Assembly: GCF_003604195.1 (NCBI RefSeq)
Contig: NZ_QXGR01000001.1
Location: forward strand, 186,001 to 250,000
From: Simplicispira lacusdiani
Lineage (GTDB): Bacteria; Pseudomonadota; Gammaproteobacteria; Burkholderiales; Burkholderiaceae_C
Reading direction: 5' to 3'
DNA: 64,000 nucleotides
Shown here in pieces: positions 1 through 8,852 of this stretch (its first letter is position 1; the number at the start of each line of letters is the position of its first letter). The notes under the pieces are model-generated. The model saw only the letters and a list, made by a program, of their open reading frames with translations. It had not been told where the DNA came from and ran no database searches. Both the position numbers and the translations under genes were made by a program.

Positions 1-722
1 TGGAGATGCTGCAGGCCGTGCCCGACCTGGACACGCTGGTCATCTCGGTGGGCGGCGGCGGGCTGATCGCGGGCGTGGCCACAGCGGCCAAGGCGCTCAA
101 GCCGGGCATCGAGGTGATCGGGGTGCAGACCACGCGCTTCCCGGCCATGGTGAACGCCGTGCAGGGCACGCACCACCCGCAGGGCACGTCGACCATCGCC
201 GAGGGGATTGCCGTGGGTTCGCCGGGCAAGATCACGCAGGAGGTGGTGGCGCGTCTGGTGGACGACCTGCTGCTGGTGGACGAAGGCGACATCGAGCAGG
301 CCGTGCTGATGCTGCTGGAGATCGAGAAGACGCTGGTGGAGGGCGCGGGCTCGGTCGGGCTGGCCGCGCTGCAGCGCTACGGCGATCGCTTCCGGGGCAA
401 GAAGGTGGGGCTGGTGCTCAGCGGCGGCAACATCGACCCGCTGCTGCTGGCCGCCATCATCGAGCGCGGCCTGGTGCGCTCGGGGCGGCTCACGCGCATC
501 CGCGTGAGCGCGCGCGACGTGCCGGGCGCGCTGGCGCGCATCACCGCCACGCTGGCCGACGCGGGCGCCAACATCGAGGAGGTGCACCACCAACGCGCCT
601 TCACCATGCTGGCGGCACAGAACGTGGAGATCGAGCTGGTGCTGCAGACACGCGGCCATGCCCATGTGGACGAGGTGATCGAGCACCTGCACGCGGCCGG
701 CATGGTGGCATCCAAGATGTAG
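1..722 (+). CDS. ilvA: threonine ammonia-lyase, C-terminal part (5' end outside window)
   Basis: PLP enzyme that deaminates L-threonine to 2-oxobutanoate, feeding isoleucine synthesis. The gene enters from the left edge, with the first whole codon at base 3. Visible are the glycine-rich phosphate-binding loop (SVGGGGLIAG) and the SGGNID motif typical of the fold-type II threonine/serine dehydratases. They are followed by a single C-terminal ACT domain over the last 70 or so residues (RIRVSARDVPGALARI...). One ACT domain points to the short, about 400-residue form rather than the two-domain E. coli IlvA. Whether its role is biosynthetic or catabolic cannot be told from this fragment. Confidence 0.9.
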   Translation, partial: EMLQAVPDLDTLVISVGGGGLIAGVATAAKALKPGIEVIGVQTTRFPAMVNAVQGTHHPQGTSTIAEGIAVGSPGKITQEVVARLVDDLLLVDEGDIEQAVLMLLEIEKTLVEGAGSVGLAALQRYGDRFRGKKVGLVLSGGNIDPLLLAAIIERGLVRSGRLTRIRVSARDVPGALARITATLADAGANIEEVHHQRAFTMLAAQNVEIELVLQTRGHAHVDEVIEHLHAAGMVASKM

Positions 723-802
723 GGCGCCAGGGCGCCCCCTGCACGTTTTGCGTGCCGCCGCTAGAATTTTGGGCAACCTCGATCCTTTCCGGAGAACGCA
801 CC

Positions 803-949
803 ATGCAGCACCCCAGCGCCAGCCACGCCCCCGCCACGCCGTCCGACGACCCCGTGGAAGCCGTCGTGCCCTACATCCCCGTGGTGCTGCCCGTGGTGGG
901 CGGCATCATGATCTTCCTGCTGGCCATGATCGCCGTCACCATGGCCTGA
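803..949 (+). CDS. 48-aa single-span membrane protein, function unknown
   Basis: Small protein with a polar, Pro/Ser/Ala-rich N-terminus (about 20 residues, with acidic DDPVEA) followed by one hydrophobic helix (VVLPVVGGIMIFLLAMIAVTMA) ending at the C-terminus. I chose the ATG at 803 because a GGAGA ribosome site lies 7 bases upstream; the reading frame is open further upstream but has no better start. It stands alone between ilvA and queC and is followed by a strong hairpin/T-run terminator, so it is probably its own transcription unit. I do not recognise the family. The topology suggests a small inner-membrane protein, perhaps an accessory subunit, but no partner is visible nearby. Confidence 0.6.
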   Translation: MQHPSASHAPATPSDDPVEAVVPYIPVVLPVVGGIMIFLLAMIAVTMA

Positions 950-981
950 ACCCGCAGCAGGCACAATCTGCAGCCCCGGAC

Positions 982-1011
982 AGCCCCGCCTGCCGGGGCT
1001 TTTTCTTTTTT
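982..1011 (+). terminator. rho-independent terminator
   Basis: Perfect 7-bp stem AGCCCCG/CGGGGCT with a 5-base loop, followed by a long T-rich run. It ends the small membrane protein unit just before queC. Confidence 0.85.
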
Positions 1012-1051
1012 GCGCCCCCACCAGGGCGTTCTTACGTTCTGGAGAATCCCC

Positions 1052-1753
1052 ATGCGCAGCGGCCACGCCCTTGTCCTGTTTTCCGGTGGTCAGGATTCCA
1101 CCACCTGCCTGGCCTGGGCGTTGCAGCATTTCACGCATGTGGAAACCATCGGCTTCGACTACGGCCAACGCCACCATGTGGAGCTGCAGGCGCGCCAGGA
1201 GGTGCTGGCCGCCCTGCGCACGGGCTTTCCCCAGTGGCACGGGCGCCTGGGCGAGGACCACATGGTCGATCTGGCCGTGCTGGGCCAGATCAGCGACACC
1301 GCGCTCACGCGCGAGACCGCCATCGAGATGGACGCGGCCGGACTGCCCAACACCTTCGTGCCGGGACGCAACCTGCTGTTTTTCCAGCTCGCAGCAGCCG
1401 TGGGCTACCGGCGCGGGCTGCACACGCTGGTGGGCGGCATGTGCGAGACCGATTTCTCGGGCTACCCCGACTGCCGCGATGACACCCTCAAGGCACTGCA
1501 GGTGGCCGTGTCGCTGGGCATGGGCCGGCGCTTCACCATCGAGACACCGCTGATGTGGCTCGACAAGGCCCAGACCTGGGAGCTGGCGCGCTCGCTGGGC
1601 GGCCCCCCCCTGGTGGATGCCATCGTCACGCTCTCGCACACCTGCTACCTGGGCGAGCGCGGCGCGCTGCACGCCTGGGGCCACGGCTGCGGCCATTGCC
1701 CGGCCTGCACGCTGCGGCGCCTGGGCCATGAACGCTGGCGCGCGCAGGACTGA
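1052..1753 (+). CDS. queC: 7-cyano-7-deazaguanine synthase QueC
   Basis: Converts 7-carboxy-7-deazaguanine plus ammonia and ATP to preQ0 in the queuosine tRNA-modification pathway (cytoplasm). The N-terminus carries the PP-loop ATP site [10 protein letters not shown]. The C-terminus carries the zinc ligands C-Y-L...G-C-G-H-C-P-A-C, matching the four-cysteine arrangement of the family. The 233-residue length is normal. The ATG at 1052 is preferred over upstream codons because GGAGAA lies 6 bases before it. A run of eight C (1603-1610) falls inside the gene. No other que genes are in the window. Confidence 0.95.
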   Translation: MRSGHALVLFSGGQDSTTCLAWALQHFTHVETIGFDYGQRHHVELQARQEVLAALRTGFPQWHGRLGEDHMVDLAVLGQISDTALTRETAIEMDAAGLPNTFVPGRNLLFFQLAAAVGYRRGLHTLVGGMCETDFSGYPDCRDDTLKALQVAVSLGMGRRFTIETPLMWLDKAQTWELARSLGGPPLVDAIVTLSHTCYLGERGALHAWGHGCGHCPACTLRRLGHERWRAQD

Positions 1754-1830
1754 TGCGCACGGGCGGCCCGCGCCGAAGGCCGCCGTACGATCACGCATAA
1801 CATGATGCTTTTTTTGCATAAATCTTGCGG

Positions 1831-1845
1831 TTGTCTGACAGACAA
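1831..1845. promoter_or_regulatory. palindromic operator candidate upstream of pckG
   Basis: TTGTCTG-A-CAGACAA is a perfect 7+1+7 palindrome. Its form (T-N-G-T...A-C-N-A) resembles operators of the FadR branch of GntR regulators. No gntR gene is in the window, so the regulator is unknown and the assignment is inference. Confidence 0.5.
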
Positions 1846-2030
1846 GTTGGCGGCAGATTCATAAAATCGACATCCCAGCCGACCCGCGGATTCCGTGGAC
1901 TAGCCTCCACCCCGTGGTGGCATGCCCTTGCAACCGCCCGCCGACTGAGCACACAAGCCGTTTTTTCAAAGGCAGCGCTCAGCATCTTCCCAGCGCAGGC
2001 CTTGCTGTGGTACCGGGCGTCCGCTTCCTT

Positions 2031-2048
2031 TGAAAAAACTGTTTTTCA
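2031..2048 (+). promoter_or_regulatory. hairpin next to the pckG ribosome binding site
   Basis: TGAAAAA-actg-TTTTTCA, a 7-bp perfect inverted repeat, ends five bases before the AAGGAAG ribosome site of pckG. It could affect translation start or mRNA stability. It is weak (A/T pairs only), so its effect is uncertain. Confidence 0.35.
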
Positions 2049-2065
2049 ACTTAAGGAAGCTCCCG

Positions 2066-3937
2066 ATGAACGCACCCACCATGCAGGGCCTGAACCTCAG
2101 TGCCCCCGCCTACGTCAAGAATGCCCGCCTGCTGGCCTGGGTGGCCGACATGGCCGCTCTGTGCAAGCCCGACAGCATCGTCTGGTGCGACGGCTCGCAG
2201 GAGGAATACGACCGCCTGTGCGCGCAACTCGTCGAGGCCGGCACCTTCAAGAAGCTCAACCCCGCCAAGCGCCCGGGCAGCTTCCTGGCCTGGTCCGACC
2301 CGTCTGACGTGGCCCGCGTGGAAGACCGCACCTACATCTGCTCGGCCAAGAAGGAAGACGCCGGCCCGACCAACAACTGGATGGACCCGGCCCAGATGCG
2401 CGCCACGCTGCAGCCGCTGTTCGACGGCTGCATGAAGGGCCGCACCATGTACGTGGTGCCCTTCAGCATGGGCCCGCTGGGCAGCCACATCGCCCACATC
2501 GGCGTGGAGCTGACCGACAGCGCCTACGTGGCCGTGAACCAGCGCCTGATGACCCGCATGGGCAAGGCCGTGTACGACGTGCTGGGCGTGGACGGCGAAT
2601 TCGTCCCCTGCATGCACACCGTGGGCGCCCCGCTGGCCGAAGGCGAGAAGGACCAGACCAGCTGGCCCTGCAACCCCAAGACCAAGTACATCGTGCACTA
2701 CCCCGAAACGCGCGAAATCTGGTCCTACGGCTCGGGCTACGGCGGCAACGCGCTGCTGGGCAAGAAATGCCTGGCGCTGCGCATCGCCTCCACCATGGGC
2801 CGCGACCAGGGCTGGCTGGCCGAGCACATGCTCATCCTGGGCGTGACCAACCCCCAGGGCAAGAAGTACCACGTGGCCGCCGCCTTCCCCAGCGCCTGCG
2901 GCAAGACCAACTTCTCGATGCTCGTGCCCCCGGCCGGCTTCGACGGCTGGAAGGTCACCACCATCGGTGACGACATCGCCTGGATCAAGCCCCATGCCGA
3001 CGGCAAGATGTACGCCATCAACCCCGAGGCCGGCTACTTCGGCGTGGCCCCCGGCACCAACACGCTGACCAACCCCAACTGCATGGCCAGCCTGGACAAG
3101 GACGTGATCTTCACCAACGTCGCCCTCACCGATGACGGCGATGTGTGGTGGGAAGGCATGGAGAAGGACCAGGGCAAGCTGCCCGCCCACCTGATCGACT
3201 GGCAAGGCAAGGACTGGACGCCCGAGATCGCCAAGCAGACCGGCGCCAAGGCCGCCCATCCCAACGCCCGCTTCACCGTGGCCGCCACCAACAACCCCGC
3301 GCTCGACCCGCAATGGGACGATGCCAACGGCGTGGCGATCGACGCCTTCATCTTCGGCGGCCGCCGCTCCACCACCGTGCCGCTGGTGACGGAAGCTCGC
3401 ACCTGGATGGAAGGCGTGTACATGGCCGCCACCATGGGCAGCGAGACCACCGCCGCCGCCTTCGGCGCGCAGGGCGTGGTGCGCCGCGACCCGTTCGCCA
3501 TGCTGCCGTTCTGCGGCTACAACATGAGCGACTACTTCCAGCACTGGCTCGACATGGAGCACAAGCTGGAGGAATCCGGTCACACCCTGCCCAAGATCTT
3601 CTGCGTCAACTGGTTCCGCAAGGGCGAGGACGGCAAGTTCGTCTGGCCCGGCTACGGCGACAACATGCGCGTGCTCAAGTGGATGCTGGACCGCATCGAA
3701 GGCCAGGCCGCGGGCCAGGAAACCATGTTCGGCGTCGCGCCGCAGTACGGCGAAATCAACTGGACCGGCCTGGACTTCAGCGCCGAGCAGTTCGCCACCG
3801 TGACGAGCATCGACAAGGCTGCCTGGACCGAGGAGCTGAAGCTGCACGCCGACCACTTCGAGCAGCTCGCCTACCACCTGCCGAAGGAGCTGCTGGACAC
3901 CAAGGCCGCGCTGGAGCAGCGCCTGGCCGCGCTCTGA
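2066..3937 (+). CDS. pckG: phosphoenolpyruvate carboxykinase (GTP)
   Basis: Catalyses oxaloacetate + GTP to PEP + CO2 + GDP, the entry step of gluconeogenesis. The 623-residue length matches the GTP-dependent family (about 600-620). Visible are the phosphate-binding loop [13 protein letters not shown] with the reactive cysteine, the kinase-2 metal motif IGDDIAWI, and the [11 protein letters not shown] nucleotide-side motif, all as in the animal/actinobacterial GTP enzymes rather than the ATP type. Start: the ATG at 2066 has AAGGAAG 6 bases upstream; an upstream in-frame ATG (2030) lies in the leader and has no ribosome site. Expressed alone; a terminator follows. The palindrome at 1831 suggests repressor control by carbon source. 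Confidence 0.96.
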   Translation: MNAPTMQGLNLSAPAYVKNARLLAWVADMAALCKPDSIVWCDGSQEEYDRLCAQLVEAGTFKKLNPAKRPGSFLAWSDPSDVARVEDRTYICSAKKEDAGPTNNWMDPAQMRATLQPLFDGCMKGRTMYVVPFSMGPLGSHIAHIGVELTDSAYVAVNQRLMTRMGKAVYDVLGVDGEFVPCMHTVGAPLAEGEKDQTSWPCNPKTKYIVHYPETREIWSYGSGYGGNALLGKKCLALRIASTMGRDQGWLAEHMLILGVTNPQGKKYHVAAAFPSACGKTNFSMLVPPAGFDGWKVTTIGDDIAWIKPHADGKMYAINPEAGYFGVAPGTNTLTNPNCMASLDKDVIFTNVALTDDGDVWWEGMEKDQGKLPAHLIDWQGKDWTPEIAKQTGAKAAHPNARFTVAATNNPALDPQWDDANGVAIDAFIFGGRRSTTVPLVTEARTWMEGVYMAATMGSETTAAAFGAQGVVRRDPFAMLPFCGYNMSDYFQHWLDMEHKLEESGHTLPKIFCVNWFRKGEDGKFVWPGYGDNMRVLKWMLDRIEGQAAGQETMFGVAPQYGEINWTGLDFSAEQFATVTSIDKAAWTEELKLHADHFEQLAYHLPKELLDTKAALEQRLAAL

Positions 3938-3978
3938 GCGCCCCCATGGCGCGCCCCGGGGCGCGCCAGTCCATGGAA

Positions 3979-4008
3979 AGCCGCCCGGCCCGCGCCCGGC
4001 GGCTTTTT
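3979..4008 (+). terminator. rho-independent terminator of pckG
   Basis: AGCCGCC/GGCGGCT stem with a 12-base GC-rich loop, followed directly by TTTTT. Confidence 0.8.
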
Positions 4009-4163
4009 GTTGCCTTACGGGCACCATGAAAAGACTTTGCCCCGGCCCCATGCCCTGTAAGCCCATGCCCTGCCGGCGGGTGCTCCGAGGTACGATCCTG
4101 GGTCGCGCGCGGCGAAACCCCTGCCGTGCCACTCCTCTTCACCGCATGCCTTCCGCGTTTCCC

Positions 4164-5159
4164 ATGAACACAACCCTGGCACTCGCCCTGACCACGGCCG
4201 CCTCCCTGGTGCTGGCCCCCACGGCCCTCGCCGCCAGCCCCGACAAGGGCCAGGCCCACTTCATCCTGATGAAATCCCGGGACGAGCCCTTCGTCGGCGT
4301 CACCCTCAGCGGCACCTGCAAGTCGGACGATGGCGCCTTCTTCGGCGGCAAGAAGGTCGAAAGCAAGTGGTCGTGCACCAGCAATGCCGATGGCGTCTGC
4401 AGCGCCGAGATCACCCTGCTGCCCCGGACCGACAGCGACAAGACAAACCAGTGCAAGGGCACGGCGCCGACCGAAATCACCGAGCCGGGCAAGGCCGCGG
4501 AAAAGAGCAGCTACTTCACCTTCTTCGCCAATGGCGAACCGAACAGCTACAACCTGCTCCAGAAGATCTCCAGCTGGAAACACGGCGACTACCACTTCAA
4601 GTCGCTGGGCACCCAGGAGGCCTTCGAGGCCATCGCCCTGCGGCACGCCCCCGCGTTCTACCGCGGCCGCCTGACCACGGAGGACGGCGCCACGGCGATC
4701 ACCCTCAGCACCAGCGCGGCCCATGTGCCCGAGAGCAAGGACTACCCCAGCGTGGAGTTCCTCCAGGCCCGCATCGACCGCAAGACCCTCCAGCCCACGG
4801 TGCAGGTGGTGGTGAAGGAAACCTATATCGACTTCAGCTACCGCAACCCGACCACGGCCCGCTACCCCTCGGCCACGGGCCCCAAGAGCGGCGAGGTCAC
4901 CCGCGTGGCGCAGAACGTCATCTGCAATCTGCGCGACCTGCTCGAACGCAAATGCACGCACCAGGAAACCGTGGCCTTCGACCTCGACATGGACAGCGTG
5001 CGCCAGGCCGCCGCCGCCTACAAGCCGGGCGAGCGCCAGCCGTGGAAGTTCCAGGTCGTGGCCAAGTCCGGGCATGAGCGCAGCCTGTCGCTGAGCCCCG
5101 CCGAATTCCTGGCGCTGACCGAGGCCATCGACGCCTTCACCGCGAAGCACCGCAAATAG
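4164..5159 (+). CDS. secreted/periplasmic protein of unknown function
   Basis: 331 residues with a clear Sec signal peptide (MNTTLALALTTAASLVL...TALA|AS). The mature part is polar with several cysteines (GTCKSDD, WSCTS, GVCS, NQCKG, VICN, RKCTH) that could form disulfides in the periplasm. I do not recognise the family. The start at 4164 gives the cleanest signal peptide; an ATG at 4146 is the alternative and only adds six residues. It lies alone between two terminators, so it is a single-gene unit. No catalytic motif is seen. Confidence 0.75.
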   Translation: MNTTLALALTTAASLVLAPTALAASPDKGQAHFILMKSRDEPFVGVTLSGTCKSDDGAFFGGKKVESKWSCTSNADGVCSAEITLLPRTDSDKTNQCKGTAPTEITEPGKAAEKSSYFTFFANGEPNSYNLLQKISSWKHGDYHFKSLGTQEAFEAIALRHAPAFYRGRLTTEDGATAITLSTSAAHVPESKDYPSVEFLQARIDRKTLQPTVQVVVKETYIDFSYRNPTTARYPSATGPKSGEVTRVAQNVICNLRDLLERKCTHQETVAFDLDMDSVRQAAAAYKPGERQPWKFQVVAKSGHERSLSLSPAEFLALTEAIDAFTAKHRK

Positions 5160-5177
5160 GCCGGAAAAGCGGCGCCA

Positions 5178-5217
5178 CCCATAAAAAATCCGCGCTCACG
5201 GCGCGGATTTTTTATGG
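5178..5217. terminator. bidirectional terminator between convergent genes
   Basis: Near-perfect long inverted repeat, CCCATAAAAAATCCGCG... mirrored as ...CGCGGATTTTTTATGGG, with A- and T-runs on both arms. It serves the secreted protein on the plus strand and the membrane protein gene on the minus strand. Confidence 0.9.
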
Positions 5218-5240
5218 GCACCGGCATGCGCCGGAGCAGG

Positions 5241-5648
5241 TCAATGGTCTTCGCGGTTCAGAACGGCCTGCAGCTCGGCCATCAGGCGCGGATCGCTGCG
5301 GGCCATGTCCCACATCTTGCGCTCGGCCTCATCCAGGGCCCGCTGCTGGCGCCATTCGCCCAGGACGGCGAGCACGCGGCGCGTGGGCGCGCCCAGCAGC
5401 GCCAACGCGGCAAAGCCCACGGCCCACAGCGCCATCCAGGCAGCCAGCAGGTGGCCGTCGCTCCAGGTGTCGATGACCTGGTGGGCCACCACCAGCAGGG
5501 CCGAGACCACGGCCGCCATCAGCCCCGTGGCGGCGCCGCGGGCGCCGTCGAAGCCGGCCTTCGCCTGCTTGAAGGCCGCGATGGCATTCTCGGCGCGGAC
5601 CACGCCGGGGTGTTCGGTGGGGTAATGGACATTGGCGAAGCTGGTCAT
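5241..5648 (-). CDS. two-span membrane protein, function unknown
   Basis: 135 residues. A polar N-terminal half (VHYPTEHPGVVRAENAI...) is followed by two hydrophobic spans (about residues 41-57 and 67-86) and a charged C-terminal helix (GEWRQQRALDEAERKMWDMARSD). The start at 5648 has AAGGGAGT upstream. It is divergent from the LysR gene at 5777, and the shared 128-base region contains an AT-rich inverted repeat, so it may be the regulator's target. I do not recognise the family. Confidence 0.65.
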   Translation of the reverse strand: MTSFANVHYPTEHPGVVRAENAIAAFKQAKAGFDGARGAATGLMAAVVSALLVVAHQVIDTWSDGHLLAAWMALWAVGFAALALLGAPTRRVLAVLGEWRQQRALDEAERKMWDMARSDPRLMAELQAVLNREDH

Positions 5649-5705
5649 GGCGGACTCCCTTTTCAAACGCTTGTGGCGAGATTGCCGGGCGAATGGCGTG
5701 ATATT

Positions 5706-5717
5706 AGGGTTTACCCT
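5706..5717. promoter_or_regulatory. AGGGTTTACCCT motif, shared with the 34.1-kb promoter region
   Basis: The 12-mer AGGGTTTACCCT lies in the divergent promoter region. Its reverse complement occurs at 34113-34124 before the CoA-hydrolase gene. It is close to palindromic (AGGGT/ACCCT). It may be a site for a common regulator; this is inference from the repeat alone. Confidence 0.35.
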
Positions 5718-5724
5718 TTGCTTG

Positions 5725-5743
5725 TTCAAATTTATATTTTGAA
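5725..5743. promoter_or_regulatory. candidate LysR operator in divergent promoter
   Basis: TTCAAA-N7-TTTGAA, a perfect 6-bp inverted repeat in an AT-rich stretch between the membrane protein gene and the LysR gene. The position and symmetry fit an autoregulatory LysR binding site. Confidence 0.45.
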
Positions 5744-5776
5744 TCAAAACCATTCACGCTAGTGATAATTGCCGCC

Positions 5777-6730
5777 ATGCCCGCGCTGAACTTCCGCTCC
5801 CTGGACCTCAACCTTCTGCGCGTCTTCGACGAAGTCATGGCCGAGCGCAGCCTGACGCGCGCCGCGCACAAGCTGGCGCTGACACAGCCGGCCGTGAGCA
5901 ATGCGCTGCGCCGCCTGCGCGAGGCGGTGGGCGACGACCTGGTGGTGCGCAGCGGCCAGGGGGTGGAGCCCACGCCCCGCGCGCTGGCCCTGTGGCCGGC
6001 GGTGCGCGACGCGCTGACGCTGCTGCAGGACTCCCTGGCGCCCGGCGTCTTCGACCCGGCGACGGCCCGCTCCACGCTGGTGCTGGCCATGGCCGACGCC
6101 ACGGCGGGCACGCTGGTTCCGCCGCTGGCGCGGATCATCGAGCAGGAGGCACCCGGTATCGCCATCCGCGTCGTGCCCTTGACCACGCGCGACCCGCGCC
6201 GCCTGCTGGAAGACGGCGCGGCCGACATGGCCGTGGGCTATTTCCCGTTCGTGCTGGCCGACCTCACGGCGCGTGCGCAGTCGGGCGAAGCGGCGGATTT
6301 CGACAGCCGCCGGCTCTACGAGGGCCAGTACATCTGCGTGATGCGCAAGGGCCACCCCCTGGCCGCCGCGCCGTTGACGCTGGACGCCTTCTGCGACGCG
6401 CGCCACCTGCTGGTGAGCTTTTCGGGGCGGCCCTTCGGCTTCATCGACGAGGCCCTGGCCGCGCTCGGGCGCAAGCGCCGCGTGGTGCTCACCGTGAACC
6501 AGTTCCTCACCGCCGGCCATGCCGTGGCCGGCTCGGACCTGTTGACGGTGCTGCCACGCCATTTCGTGCCGGTGACCGGCATCACCAGCGCACTGGCGCA
6601 AAGCCCGCTGCCCTTCGACGTGCCCACGGTGCATGTGGACGCCCTCTGGCACCGCCGTGGCCCGCAGCAGGCCGCCTGCCACTGGCTGCTGCAGGCCCTG
6701 GCGCGCTCGGCGCGCAGCGCGTTCCCGTAG
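5777..6730 (+). CDS. LysR-family transcriptional regulator
   Basis: 317 residues. The N-terminal winged helix-turn-helix (DLNLLRVFDEVMAERSLTRA..., with the TQPAVSNALRRLR recognition helix) and the two-lobed periplasmic-binding-like effector domain are standard for the family. The start at ATG 5777 is preferred; a GTG at 5762 is possible. It is divergent from the membrane protein at 5241-5648 with an inverted repeat between them. The effector is unknown. The metallophosphoesterase begins 12 bases after its stop, so the two are likely co-transcribed. Confidence 0.92.
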   Translation: MPALNFRSLDLNLLRVFDEVMAERSLTRAAHKLALTQPAVSNALRRLREAVGDDLVVRSGQGVEPTPRALALWPAVRDALTLLQDSLAPGVFDPATARSTLVLAMADATAGTLVPPLARIIEQEAPGIAIRVVPLTTRDPRRLLEDGAADMAVGYFPFVLADLTARAQSGEAADFDSRRLYEGQYICVMRKGHPLAAAPLTLDAFCDARHLLVSFSGRPFGFIDEALAALGRKRRVVLTVNQFLTAGHAVAGSDLLTVLPRHFVPVTGITSALAQSPLPFDVPTVHVDALWHRRGPQQAACHWLLQALARSARSAFP

Positions 6731-6742
6731 ACTGCCGGCTGC

Positions 6743-7588
6743 ATGAGAATCCAACTGCTGTCCGACCTGCACCTCGAAGCCCACCCCCATTTCCAGCCCG
6801 AGCCCGCCCCCGGCGCGGACCTGCTGGTGCTGGCGGGCGACATCGGCTCGTACCAGGGCGGCTCGCAGCTCGCGGGCGAGGATTTCGGCCTGGAACGCTT
6901 CTCGCCGCTGCCGCGAGGCGCCGGCTGGCCGACGCCGGTGCTCTTCGTGCCCGGCAACCACGAGTACGACATGCAGGACTTCGACGCGGCGCACGACCGC
7001 CTGCGCCGCACCTGCGACCGGCTCGGCCTGCTCTGGCTGGAGCGCGAGACGCTGGTGCAGGGTGGCGTGCGCTTCGTGGGCACCACGCTGTGGAGCGACT
7101 TCGACGCGCTGGCCGACGACGAGTGCTGCACCGATCTCGCGCGCCGCCTGCGCCTGCGGCAGAAGGCTTTCCGCGCGGCCAACTTCTACCTCTCCAAGAC
7201 CGGCACCACGCGCGCGGACGCCCCCTGGCTGGCCGAAGCGGTGCGCGAGCAGGCCCTGGCCTGCCGGGCCTGGCTGGAGGAAGCGCTGGCCCGGCCTTTC
7301 GAGGGCCCCACGGTGGCCGTCACGCATTTCGCTCCCAGCTTGCGCAGCGCCGACCCGCGCTACGGCCTCGTCCCGGGCACGGCGGGTTTCTGCAACGCCC
7401 TGGACCATCTTCTGCCCCATGCCCAGCTGTGGCTGCACGGCCATCTACACGCCCCGAGCGACTACGCCGTGCAGGGCCAGCACGGCGACGGCCGGCCCTG
7501 GCGGTGCCGCGTGGTGGCCAACCCGCTGGGCTATGCCCGCAAGGGCGAGCAGGCCCTTTTCCAGCCTCGGTGCTGCATCGACGTATGA
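6743..7588 (+). CDS. calcineurin-like metallophosphoesterase
   Basis: 281 residues with all five metal/phosphate motifs of the family in order: D-x-H (SDLHLE), GD (AGDIGS), GNHE (PGNHEYD), the TH block (VTHFAPS) and GHxH (HGHLHAP). It should therefore bind two metals and cleave a phosphoester; the substrate cannot be told. No signal peptide, so it is cytoplasmic. The ATG at 6743 follows the LysR gene closely. Confidence 0.9.
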   Translation: MRIQLLSDLHLEAHPHFQPEPAPGADLLVLAGDIGSYQGGSQLAGEDFGLERFSPLPRGAGWPTPVLFVPGNHEYDMQDFDAAHDRLRRTCDRLGLLWLERETLVQGGVRFVGTTLWSDFDALADDECCTDLARRLRLRQKAFRAANFYLSKTGTTRADAPWLAEAVREQALACRAWLEEALARPFEGPTVAVTHFAPSLRSADPRYGLVPGTAGFCNALDHLLPHAQLWLHGHLHAPSDYAVQGQHGDGRPWRCRVVANPLGYARKGEQALFQPRCCIDV

Positions 7589-7649
7589 TCGGAGTAGGAC
7601 TGGCGGGTCGCTCCGGCCCGTCGTTTTTGGCTCTCACCTGGAGAATCGC

Positions 7650-8072
7650 ATGAATATCCTGCTGGCTGTCGATGGCAGCGCCTACACCAAAAAAATGCTG
7701 GCCTACCTCACCACGCACGAGGAGCTGCTGGGCAGCAAGCACAACTACAGCCTGATCCACGTCCAGGCCGCGCTGCCGCCGCGCGCGCGCGCCGCCCTGG
7801 GCAAGGAGGCCGTGGCCCAGTACTACGCCGACGAGGCCGACAAGGTGCTCAACCCGGTCGTCAAGTTCCTGGAGCGCCATGGCGCCGAGGTCAAGCGCAT
7901 CGTCAAGGTGGGCCCGGCGGGCGAAACCATCGGCAAGGTGGCCGACACGGGCAAGTTCGATCTGCTGGTGATGGGCTCGCACGGCCATGGCGCCCTGGCC
8001 ACGCTGGTGATGGGTTCGGTCACCACGCAGGTGCTGGCCCACAGCACCGTGCCGGTGCTCATCGTGCGCTGA
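7650..8072 (+). CDS. universal stress protein, UspA family
   Basis: 140 residues forming one Usp domain. It begins MNILLAVDGS, and the ATP-binding motif G-x2-G-x9-G-(S/T) is visible near the C-terminus (MGSHGHGALATLVMGSVT). It probably acts in survival under growth arrest or low energy. The start at 7650 has a GGAGA ribosome site 5 bases upstream. It lies 61 bases after the phosphoesterase and is followed by a terminator. Confidence 0.93.
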   Translation: MNILLAVDGSAYTKKMLAYLTTHEELLGSKHNYSLIHVQAALPPRARAALGKEAVAQYYADEADKVLNPVVKFLERHGAEVKRIVKVGPAGETIGKVADTGKFDLLVMGSHGHGALATLVMGSVTTQVLAHSTVPVLIVR

Positions 8073-8089
8073 GCCGCGGCGCGCATGCC

Positions 8090-8118
8090 AAGGCCCCTGC
8101 GGGGGCTTTTTTGTTTTT
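8090..8118 (+). terminator. rho-independent terminator after the usp gene
   Basis: GCCCC-tgcg-GGGGC stem followed by a long T-rich run; it lies just before the 3' end of the convergent tetR-family gene. Confidence 0.75.
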
Positions 8119-8123
8119 GGGCG

Positions 8124-8747
8124 TCAGCGCGCGGCCAGGCCGTCGAAGCAGGTGCGCAGCACCAGTTCGACGATCTCGGCGTCCGAGTACTGGCCGCCTT
8201 CCTTGAGGAAGCTCACCACCGGATCGCAGGCCCGGGCGTACAGGGTGTAGAGCACCACCAGCGGCGGCAGCGAGGCATCAATGCGGCCCTGGGCCTGGGC
8301 CTCGGTGATCCAGTGCCCGATGCGGTCGCTCACGGCGATCAGGCGGTCGAGGTAGTCCTGGTTGGACATGAGCACGGCGCGCAGGGACGAATTGCGGCTG
8401 GGCAGCAGCGGCAGCTCCTCGCTGATCAGGCGTTCGAGCGACCAGCGCACCAGCGCGCGCAGCTTCTCCACCGGCTCCAGGGCCTCGGGCAGGCCGTTCA
8501 GGTACACCTGCACGCGCTCCAGGATCTGCACCATGGCCGTGCAGCACAGTTCTTCCTTGCTGGCGAAATGCTTGTACAGGCTGGCCTTGGCGATGCCGAC
8601 GTCGTTGGCCACGTCGTCCATGGTCATGGCGTCGAAGGCCTTCTCCCCCAACAGGCGACAGGTGGTCTGCAGGATCGCGTTCTCGCGGGCCTGGTGCATC
8701 TGCTCCTTGAAGGAGATCTTGGGGTGCTGCGTCTGCATGCCCTCCAT
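8124..8747 (-). CDS. TetR-family transcriptional regulator
   Basis: About 207 residues. The N-terminal helix-turn-helix is typical (AILQTTCRLLGEKAFDAM..., VGIAKASLYKHFASKEEL), with an all-helical C-terminal ligand domain. Start is uncertain among GTG 8756, ATG 8747 and ATG 8738; none has an ideally spaced ribosome site. A small inverted repeat GTTGT-ttc-ACAAC at 8781-8793 in front of it could be its own operator. No adjacent efflux operon is visible, so the target is unknown. Confidence 0.9.
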   Translation of the reverse strand: MEGMQTQHPKISFKEQMHQARENAILQTTCRLLGEKAFDAMTMDDVANDVGIAKASLYKHFASKEELCCTAMVQILERVQVYLNGLPEALEPVEKLRALVRWSLERLISEELPLLPSRNSSLRAVLMSNQDYLDRLIAVSDRIGHWITEAQAQGRIDASLPPLVVLYTLYARACDPVVSFLKEGGQYSDAEIVELVLRTCFDGLAAR

Positions 8748-8852
8748 CTTATGCACTGCGGTTGAAAAATAAATGACCCAGTTGTTTCACAACCACGGCG
8801 TTCATTTTCTGACGCATTCTTTGATGCAGTGCAGCATCGGCCACGCCGGGTT

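Larger units (their letters stand above)
1754..2065 (+). promoter_or_regulatory. 312-base leader/promoter region of pckG
   Basis: No gene is seen here. It is lower in GC than its surroundings and holds a perfect 15-bp palindrome (1831-1845), T- and A-rich stretches around 1806-1823 suitable for a promoter, and a small hairpin (2031-2048) directly before the pckG ribosome site. The promoter itself cannot be placed with certainty. Confidence 0.5.

Noticed and set aside
2051..4132. 693-residue open frame opposite pckG
   Set aside because: The sense strand carries an unmistakable PEP carboxykinase; the antisense product is His/Val/Gly-rich without domains.
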